Shown piece by piece: positions 1 through 4,126 of a stretch of DNA of 7,599 nt (its first letter is position 1; every line of letters begins with the position of its first letter). The notes under the pieces were generated by a model. The model made no database searches, had not been told where the DNA came from, and worked only from the letters and a program-made list of their open reading frames with translations. The position numbers and the translations under genes are program-made. Location: positions 1 through 7,599 of the forward strand of contig JAOPWO010000188.1 of NCBI GenBank assembly GCA_025965635.1, given 5' to 3'. The DNA is from Modestobacter sp. (GTDB lineage Bacteria > Actinomycetota > Actinomycetes > Mycobacteriales > Geodermatophilaceae).

Positions 1-926
1 GTCGCCTTGAGGCCCTGCTCCACCATCGAGCCGATGCCGGTGATGGTCCGCTCGCGCACCGGGCGGGTGATCATCCCGGCCTGGCAGAAGCGGCAGCCGC
101 GGGTGCAACCGCGGAAGATCTCCACGCTCATCCGCTCGTGCACGCTCTCGGCCCGCGGGACCAGCGGCTGCTTGGGGTAGGGCCACTCGTCGAGGTCCAT
201 GACGGTGCGCTTACCGACCCGCGCCGGGACGTCGTCCCGGGTGGGCTGGACGGCGGCGATCGTCCCGTCGCCGGCATAGGAGACCGCGAAGAAGCGCGGC
301 ACGTACACGCCGTCGACCCGGGCCAGCCGGGCGAGCAGCTCGACCCGGCCGCCGGGGCGGCCCTGGTCCTTCCAGGCCCGGACGACGTCGGTGATGTCGC
401 CGACGACCTGCTCGCCGTCGCCGAGGACGGCGCAGTCGATGAAATCGCTGACCGGCTCCGGGTTGAAGGCGGCGTGGCCGCCGGCGACGACGACCGGGTG
501 GGTCTCGTCGCGGTCGACCGCGTGCAGCGGGACGCCGGCCAGGTCGAGGGCCTCGAGCAGGTTGGTGTAGCCCAGCTCGGTGGCGAAGCTGACACCCAGC
601 AGGTCGAAGGCCGCGACCGGGCGGTGGTTCTCCAGGGTGAACTGGCCGACGCCGGCCTCGCGCATCAGGGCGGCGAGGTCGGGCCAGACGGCGTAGGTGC
701 GCTCGGCGAGGGCGTCCGGACGCTCGTTGAGCACCTCGTAGAGGATCATGAGGCCCTGGTTGGGCAGGCCGACCTCGTACGCGTCGGGGTACATCAGCGC
801 CCAGTGGACGGCGACGTCGTCCCACGGCTTGGTCTGGGCGTTGAGCTCACCGCCGACGTACTGGATCGGCTTCTGCACCTGGGCGAGCAGGGGTTCCAGC
901 TGGGGGTACAGCGAGTCCACAGTCAT
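1..926 (-). CDS. TIGR03960-type radical SAM protein, N-terminal part (3' end beyond window)
   Basis: Minus-strand reading frame, open from an ATG at 926 to the window edge: 308 full codons, no stop. Residues 40-170 look like a cobalamin-binding-like or other Rossmann-type N-terminal domain (HWALMYPDAYEVGLPNQG near 41-58), without an obvious DxHxxG. The radical SAM signature CTRGCRFC (CxxxCxxC) lies at residues 274-281, so Cys274, Cys278 and Cys281 should hold the 4Fe-4S cluster that cleaves S-adenosylmethionine. Strings such as VQKPIQYVGGELN and RGCTRGCRFCQAGMITRPV are typical of the TIGR03960 family (rSAM fused to a B12-binding-like region). In actinobacteria this gene usually precedes a DUF2344 partner and an RNase E/G gene; neither is inside this window. 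The substrate is unknown. It lies 62 bp downstream of ndk on the same strand, with a palindrome between them. No strong Shine-Dalgarno precedes the ATG. Confidence 0.93.
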   Translation of the reverse strand, partial: MTVDSLYPQLEPLLAQVQKPIQYVGGELNAQTKPWDDVAVHWALMYPDAYEVGLPNQGLMILYEVLNERPDALAERTYAVWPDLAALMREAGVGQFTLENHRPVAAFDLLGVSFATELGYTNLLEALDLAGVPLHAVDRDETHPVVVAGGHAAFNPEPVSDFIDCAVLGDGEQVVGDITDVVRAWKDQGRPGGRVELLARLARVDGVYVPRFFAVSYAGDGTIAAVQPTRDDVPARVGKRTVMDLDEWPYPKQPLVPRAESVHERMSVEIFRGCTRGCRFCQAGMITRPVRERTITGIGSMVEQGLKA

Positions 927-935
927 GACCCGTCC

Positions 936-941
936 AGGGTA
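936..941 (-). promoter_or_regulatory. Possible -10 element of the radical SAM gene
   Basis: On the minus strand TACCCT (941 to 936) fits the TANNNT form of actinobacterial -10 elements. It ends 9 bases before the ATG at 926, so transcription would begin about 3 bases before the start codon. No good -35 is visible 16-18 bases upstream. It would give this gene its own promoter after the ndk palindrome. This rests on one hexamer. Confidence 0.35.
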
Positions 942-952
942 GCCGCCATCCC

Positions 953-984
953 CCGGGGGCCATGTCGGCCGACATGGCCCCCGG
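953..984. terminator. 32-bp perfect palindrome after ndk, probable terminator
   Basis: The arm CCGGGGGCCATGTCGG (953-968) is followed with no spacer by its exact reverse complement (969-984). In RNA this would fold into a roughly 14-bp, nearly all-GC stem with a 4-base loop. It begins 4 bases after the ndk stop codon on the minus strand and ends 26 bases before the radical SAM start codon. There is no U-tract, which is common for actinobacterial terminators. It could instead weaken read-through into the downstream gene, or act at the DNA level as a protein-binding site. Confidence 0.65.
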
Positions 985-988
985 CAGG

Positions 989-1408
989 TCAGAGCTGCGG
1001 GAAGAACAGCGCGATCTCGCGGGCGGCGGACTCGGGCGAGTCCGAGCCGTGCACGATGTTCGACTGCACCTCCAGGGCGAAGTCGCCACGGATGGTGCCC
1101 GGCGCGGCCTTGACCGGGTCGGTGGCGCCGGCCAGCGCGCGGAACGCCTCGATGGCGCGGGGCCCCTCGACGACCAGGGCCAGCAGCGGCGCGCTGGTGA
1201 TGAACTCGACCAGCGAACCGAAGAACGGGCGGTCACGGTGCTCGCCGTAGTGCTCCTCGGCGACCTCGGCGGTCAGCGTGCGGAGCTCGGCGGCGACCAG
1301 ACGCAGGCCCTTGGCCTCGAGCCGGGCGACGACCTGGCCGGTCAGGCCACGGGCCACGCCATCGGGCTTGACGAGGACGAGGGTGCGTTCAACGGTGGGT
1401 GCAGACAC
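989..1408 (-). CDS. ndk: Nucleoside diphosphate kinase
   Basis: A 139-residue protein, full length for the family (about 135-150). It transfers the gamma-phosphate of ATP to other nucleoside diphosphates through a phosphohistidine, keeping cytosolic NTP and dNTP pools balanced. Visible landmarks are the N-terminal ERTLVLVKPDGVARG (7-21), RPFFGSLVEFI (60-70) and the active-site segment SNIVHGSDSPESA (116-128), in which His120 is the catalytic histidine. The start is a GTG at 1408; there is no clear Shine-Dalgarno, but a TAGGCT hexamer ends 6 bases upstream, which suggests a leaderless message. The gene is divergent from the HTH/Clp-N pair across a 77-bp gap and is followed by a strong palindrome. 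In M. tuberculosis the orthologue (ndkA, Rv2445c) lies next to the folC and Rv2446c genes; here two extra genes intervene. Confidence 0.98.
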   Translation of the reverse strand: MSAPTVERTLVLVKPDGVARGLTGQVVARLEAKGLRLVAAELRTLTAEVAEEHYGEHRDRPFFGSLVEFITSAPLLALVVEGPRAIEAFRALAGATDPVKAAPGTIRGDFALEVQSNIVHGSDSPESAAREIALFFPQL

Positions 1409-1414
1409 GGCGGG

Positions 1415-1442
1415 AGCCTACGACACAGCACCCTCACGTCAA
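1415..1442 (-). promoter_or_regulatory. Predicted ndk promoter, leaderless
   Basis: On the minus strand a -35-like TTGACG (1442 to 1437) and a -10-like TAGGCT (1420 to 1415) are 16 bases apart. The -10 ends 6 bases before the GTG start codon at 1408, so the predicted first transcribed base is the G of the start codon. The -35 is also half of the inverted repeat at 1438-1453, so a protein bound there should interfere with ndk transcription. Predicted from sequence only. Confidence 0.6.
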
Positions 1443-1453
1443 TGTGGGTTGAC
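1438..1453. promoter_or_regulatory. Inverted repeat GTCAA-N6-TTGAC, copy 1 (putative operator)
   Basis: GTCAA at 1438-1442 and TTGAC at 1449-1453 form a dyad with a 6-base spacer (TGTGGG). The same layout recurs at 1467-1482, and both copies read CGTCAAT at the left arm. This copy overlaps the predicted ndk -35 (minus strand) and a TTGACA at 1449-1454 that could be the -35 of the HTH gene (plus strand). The arrangement suggests an operator controlling both directions; the HTH protein encoded next door is the obvious but untested candidate ligand. Confidence 0.6.
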
Positions 1454-1478
1454 AACCTGGTCGGGCGTCAATCACAGT
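1449..1478 (+). promoter_or_regulatory. Possible promoter of the HTH/Clp-N unit
   Basis: A consensus-like -35, TTGACA (1449-1454), is followed after 18 bases by CACAGT (1473-1478), a weak -10 matching TATAAT only at positions 2, 4 and 6. That hexamer ends 7 bases before the ATG at 1486, so the message would be leaderless, consistent with the lack of a Shine-Dalgarno upstream of the ATG. The -35 lies in inverted repeat 1 and the -10 in inverted repeat 2, an arrangement expected for repression. Confidence 0.4.
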
Positions 1479-1482
1479 TGAC
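1467..1482. promoter_or_regulatory. Inverted repeat GTCAA-N6-TTGAC, copy 2 (putative operator)
   Basis: GTCAA at 1467-1471 and TTGAC at 1478-1482 flank the spacer TCACAG; the match extends to 6-base arms (CGTCAA at 1466-1471, TTGACG at 1478-1483). It starts exactly 29 bp after copy 1, so the two dyads lie a little under three helical turns apart. It ends 3 bases before the ATG of the HTH gene and covers the position where that gene's -10 should be. Confidence 0.6.
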
Positions 1483-1485
1483 GGC

Positions 1486-1707
1486 ATGCCCACCTCCACC
1501 GACGTCACCACCGCGGCCGCGGCGGACGACCCGGCCACCGGGCTGCGGGCCATCCGGGCCCTCCGCGATCTGGCCGACCGCCTGGAGGCCCACCAGGTGG
1601 CCAACGCCCGCTCCCGCGGCTGGTCCTGGCAGCAGATCGCCGAGGCCCTCGGCGTCACCCGGCAGGCCGCCCACAAGAAGCACGCACGCAGCAGGAAGGA
1701 CGTCTGA
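1486..1707 (+). CDS. Small helix-turn-helix protein, partner of the Clp-N protein
   Basis: A 73-residue protein with a low-complexity N-terminus (1-17), a helical segment GLRAIRALRDLADRLEAHQV (19-38) and a helix-turn-helix at about 46-66: WSWQQIAEALGVTRQAAHKK. The pattern of aromatic residue, IAEALGV, turn, then RQAAHKKH recognition helix resembles sigma region 4-like and similar small HTH domains. The basic tail (HKKHARSRK, 63-71) could contact DNA. There is no room for a separate ligand domain; the first helix may dimerise it. It is followed after one base by the Clp-N gene, so the two are surely co-expressed, and it sits directly beside two palindromes that are plausible binding sites. Similar HTH/Clp-N pairs occur in other actinobacteria as far as I recall, but I know of no characterised function. 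The ATG at 1486 is chosen because the family-like sequence starts just after it. Confidence 0.88.
   Translation: MPTSTDVTTAAAADDPATGLRAIRALRDLADRLEAHQVANARSRGWSWQQIAEALGVTRQAAHKKHARSRKDV
1694..1700 (+). promoter_or_regulatory. Ribosome binding site that fixes the Clp-N GTG start
   Basis: GGAAGGA, inside the last codons of the HTH gene, lies 8 bases before the GTG at 1709. It supports that GTG, rather than any upstream codon in the long open frame, as the start of the Clp-N protein. Confidence 0.7.
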
Positions 1708-1708
1708 C

Positions 1709-2236
1709 GTGTTCGAACGGTTCACCGACGAGGCGCGGCAGGTCGTCGTCCGCGCCCAGGACGAGGCGCGCCACCTGAGGGCCGGCCAGGTCGAGCCGGT
1801 CCACCTGCTGCTGGCGATCGCCGCCGACCCCGGCCCCGGCGGCGAGACGATGCGGGCGGCCGGCATCGACCGGGACCGGCTGCACCGGGCCGTGGCCGCC
1901 AGCACCGACGAGTTGGACGCCGAGGCGCTGGCGGCGTTCGGCGTCGACCTGGAGCAGGTCCGGGCGGCTGCCGAGGCCGCCTTCGGTCCGGGGGCCCTCG
2001 ACCCGCCGGGCACCGAGGGGCACCTGCGCTTCGCCGACGGCAGCAAGAAGTCCCTCGAGCAGGCCCTGCGGCACGTCCTGGCCCGCCGCGGGCTGGCCCG
2101 CCGGAACAGGGTCATCGACAGCGGCTGCGTGCTCGTCGGCGTGCTCGCCGTCGAGGACCCGGTGGTCACCCGGGTCCTGCGGCAGCTGGGCGCCGATCCG
2201 GCCGCGCTGCGCGACCAGGCCGCCCACGCCGCCTGA
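1709..2236 (+). CDS. Stand-alone Clp N-terminal domain protein
   Basis: A 175-residue protein with two Clp_N repeats and nothing else. Repeat 1 (residues 1-75) opens with MFERFTDEARQVVVRAQDEA, close to the start of the ClpC unfoldase, and includes VEPVHLLLAIA (28-38), the counterpart of the ClpC string TEHILLGL. Repeat 2 (108-170) opens with FADGSKKSLEQALRHVLARR and ends in TRVLRQLGADPAALRDQ, again like ClpC. A linker of about 30 residues joins them. The AAA+ modules are absent, so it cannot unfold proteins itself. In ClpC the N-domain binds adaptors and substrates; a free copy could act as adaptor, decoy or substrate-binding protein for ClpC/ClpP, or do something unrelated. The GTG start is one base after the HTH stop and has a good Shine-Dalgarno. 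It is often labelled a Clp protease subunit in databases, which overstates it: it has no protease active site. Confidence 0.9.
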   Translation: MFERFTDEARQVVVRAQDEARHLRAGQVEPVHLLLAIAADPGPGGETMRAAGIDRDRLHRAVAASTDELDAEALAAFGVDLEQVRAAAEAAFGPGALDPPGTEGHLRFADGSKKSLEQALRHVLARRGLARRNRVIDSGCVLVGVLAVEDPVVTRVLRQLGADPAALRDQAAHAA

Positions 2237-2239
2237 AGG

Positions 2240-2671
2240 TCAGCCGGCGGGAGCCGGCGGCGCGTCCGGCCCTGCGTCGTCCCGGACCGGGGGCACCGCC
2301 GGCCCGGCTTCCGGCGGCGGGCCGAACGGGGAGCCCAGCAGCTCCTTGCGGATCTGCAGCAGGTACAGCCAGATCAGCACGAAGATCCCGCCGACCAGCC
2401 ACATCGCTGAACCGAGCAGCCCGGTGAGCAGCAGCGGCACCTGGAGCACGGTGCCGGTCAGCAGGCCGCGCGGCTTGCGCTGCAGGCCGCTGGCCAGGAT
2501 CAGCAGCACGGCCAGCGCGATCAGGAAGGTCAGCCGGGCGCCGGTCAGGCCCGGTCCGGTCTGCGCGATGCCGCGCGGCACGAACAGGACGGCGATCCCC
2601 TCCAGCAGCAGGATCGCCGCGGCCGCCCCGTTGAGCGCCTTTCCCGCGCGGACCGGGTCGGGAGCGGTCAC
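2240..2671 (-). CDS. DUF4233-type small membrane protein downstream of folC
   Basis: A 143-residue protein with about four hydrophobic segments: residues 17-33, 45-63, 72-88 and 90-107. After the last comes a short charged stretch (QIRKELLG, 106-113) and a proline/alanine-rich, probably disordered cytosolic tail (115-143). It matches in place and character the DUF4233 family, the Rv2446c-type membrane protein found after folC and before ndk across actinobacteria. No enzymatic motif is visible and the function is unknown. Its GTG start (2671) overlaps the folC stop codon in GTGA, so translation is very likely coupled to folC. Its stop lies only 3 bases from the stop of the convergent Clp-N gene. 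A longer in-frame extension upstream into folC exists but is only the shadow of folC. Confidence 0.9.
   Translation of the reverse strand: MTAPDPVRAGKALNGAAAAILLLEGIAVLFVPRGIAQTGPGLTGARLTFLIALAVLLILASGLQRKPRGLLTGTVLQVPLLLTGLLGSAMWLVGGIFVLIWLYLLQIRKELLGSPFGPPPEAGPAVPPVRDDAGPDAPPAPAG
2243..2258. terminator. Small GC hairpin at the Clp-N/DUF4233 junction (weak)
   Basis: GCCGGC (2243-2248) and GCCGGC (2253-2258) can pair as a 6-bp all-GC stem with a GGGA loop, 6 bases after the Clp-N stop codon. It lies within the last codons of the convergent DUF4233 gene. There is no U-tract, and such short GC stems arise by chance in DNA this rich in GC, so its role as a terminator is doubtful. Confidence 0.25.
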
Positions 2672-4107
2672 GACGACCGGCCCGCCAGCAGGTCGCGGGC
2701 CTCCCCCGCGGTGATGACGCTGCCGGTGACCAGCACGCCCGACCCGCCCAGGGCGTCGTCCGGCCCGGCCTCGGCCAGCTCCATCGCCGACTCCAGCGCA
2801 TCGACCAGCTGCGGGTGGACGCTGACCCGGTCGGCACCGAAGACGTCGACGGCCAGCGCGCCCAGCTCGTCGGCGGGCATCGCGCGCGGCGAGCTGTTCT
2901 GCGTCACGACCAGCTCGGCGCACAGGCCCTCCAGCACGGCGAGCATCCCGGCGACGTCCTTGCCGCGGACGACGCCCACGACGCCGACCAGGCGGGTGAA
3001 GTCGAAGGACTCCCGGACCGCCTCGACCGTCGCGGTCATACCGGCCGGGTTGTGCGCAGCGTCCACGAGCACCGCCGGCGAGCTGCGCACCCGCTCCAGC
3101 CGGCCGGGCGAGCGGACGGCGGCGAAGGCGGCGCGCACGACCTCGGGATCGATCGGCCCGCTGCCCGCCCCCGCACCGAGGAACGCCTCCACCGCGGCCA
3201 GTGCAACGGCGGCGTTCTGCGCCTGGTGGGCACCGAACAGCGGCAGGAACACCTCGGGGTACTCACCGCCCAGCCCCTGCAGCCGGACCTGCTGCCCCCC
3301 CACCGCGACCCGCCGCTCCAGGACGCCGAACTCGGTGCCCTCCCGCGCCACGGTCGCGTCGACCTCGATGGCCCGCCGCACCAGGGCCTCCAGCGCACCG
3401 GCCGGCTGGTGGGCGAGGACGGCGACGACCCCGCCGTCCGGGCTGCCCTCGGGGAGCACGTCGTCGCCGGGGCCTGGCTTGATGATCCCGGCCTTCTCGG
3501 TGGCGATGGTTGCCACGTCCGGGCCGAGGTACTCGGCGTGGTCGAGGGCGACCGGGGTGACGACGGCGATCCGCGCGTCGGCGACGTTGGTGGCGTCCCA
3601 GGTGCCGCCCATGCCGACCTCGATGACGGCGACGTCGACCGGGGCGTCGGCGAAGGCGGCGTACGCCATGGCCACCACCACCTCGAAGAAGGACAGGGGT
3701 ACGCCGGCGGAGCCGGCGGGGCCGCGGCTGCCGGCGTCGACCATGGCCACGTAGGGGGCGATGTCGTCGTACACCTCGACGAACCGCTCGGCGCTGATCG
3801 GCTCGCCCTCGAGCACGATCCGCTCGCGCATCATGGTCAGGTGCGGGCTGGTGAACCGGCCGACGCGCAGGCCGAAGCCGCGCAGCAGCTCGTCGACCAT
3901 GCGGGCGGTCGTGGTCTTGCCGTTGGTGCCGGTGACCTGGATGACCGGCATCGCCCGGTGCGGGGAGCCGAGCAGGTCGACCAGCGCGGTGATGCGGGTC
4001 AGCGACGGTTCGAGGCGGCTCTCGGGCCACCGCGCCAGCAGCGCCTGCTCGACCCGGGCCAGTTCGGAGCTGCCGGCGGTCTGCCCGTGGGAGAGGGGTG
4101 TGCTCAC
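2668..4107 (-). CDS. folC: Bifunctional dihydrofolate/folylpolyglutamate synthase
   Basis: A 479-residue Mur-ligase-like enzyme of the usual length (M. tuberculosis FolC is similar). It uses ATP to add L-glutamate to dihydropteroate and to reduced folates in the cytosol, making and retaining folate cofactors. Landmarks: P-loop VTGTNGKTTTARM (58-70), FTSPHLTMMRERI (85-97), the magnesium/substrate region VIEVGMGGTWDATN (161-174), EKAGIIKPG (204-212) with the lysine region conserved in Mur ligases, SPGRLERV (333-340) and DAAHNPAG (349-356) in the C-terminal domain. Start: the GTG at 4107 is preferred because CATCCT lies 7 bases upstream and family similarity starts well after it. An in-frame ATG at 4128 (486 residues, weak GAGGTG upstream) would overlap the valS start codon; longer extensions run into valS. 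Its stop overlaps the DUF4233 start. Divergent from valS by 19 bp. Confidence 0.96.
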   Translation of the reverse strand: MSTPLSHGQTAGSSELARVEQALLARWPESRLEPSLTRITALVDLLGSPHRAMPVIQVTGTNGKTTTARMVDELLRGFGLRVGRFTSPHLTMMRERIVLEGEPISAERFVEVYDDIAPYVAMVDAGSRGPAGSAGVPLSFFEVVVAMAYAAFADAPVDVAVIEVGMGGTWDATNVADARIAVVTPVALDHAEYLGPDVATIATEKAGIIKPGPGDDVLPEGSPDGGVVAVLAHQPAGALEALVRRAIEVDATVAREGTEFGVLERRVAVGGQQVRLQGLGGEYPEVFLPLFGAHQAQNAAVALAAVEAFLGAGAGSGPIDPEVVRAAFAAVRSPGRLERVRSSPAVLVDAAHNPAGMTATVEAVRESFDFTRLVGVVGVVRGKDVAGMLAVLEGLCAELVVTQNSSPRAMPADELGALAVDVFGADRVSVHPQLVDALESAMELAEAGPDDALGGSGVLVTGSVITAGEARDLLAGRSS

Positions 4108-4111
4108 CGCT

Positions 4112-4120
4112 CCTAGGATG
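4112..4120. promoter_or_regulatory. Overlapping -10 elements of valS (plus) and folC (minus)
   Basis: Plus strand: TAGGAT (4114-4119) fits TANNNT and ends 7 bases before the valS ATG at 4127. Minus strand: CATCCT (4120 to 4115) ends 7 bases before the folC GTG at 4107. Both hexamers come from the same palindromic core CCTAGG (4112-4117). This predicts two leaderless transcripts starting about 20 bp apart in opposite directions. No clear -35 was found on either side. On the plus strand AGGA (4115-4118) could alternatively act as a Shine-Dalgarno with 8-base spacing. Confidence 0.5.
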
Positions 4121-4126
4121 CCAGTC

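Noticed and set aside
138..1250. Long plus-strand open frame opposite the radical SAM gene and ndk
   Set aside because: It runs antisense through two clearly recognisable genes; its translation is low-complexity and matches no family. Long antisense frames are expected from third-position GC bias.
962..1708. Extension of the Clp-N frame upstream to 962
   Set aside because: It crosses ndk in antisense and the HTH gene out of frame; the GTG at 1709 has a good Shine-Dalgarno and the protein then starts exactly like ClpC.
1709..2236. Reading the Clp-N gene as a truncated clpC pseudogene
   Set aside because: The frame is intact, ends cleanly after the second repeat, has its own ribosome binding site and is paired with an HTH gene; no ATPase remnants follow it.
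2815..4116. 433-codon plus-strand open frame opposite folC
   Set aside because: Shadow of folC: repetitive Asp/Gly/His/Arg-rich translation with no domain, entirely antisense to a confident gene.
3761..4126. Upstream extension of valS to an ATG at 3761
   Set aside because: The extra 122 residues are antisense to the folC P-loop region and do not resemble any ValRS N-terminus; recognisable valS sequence begins shortly after 4127.
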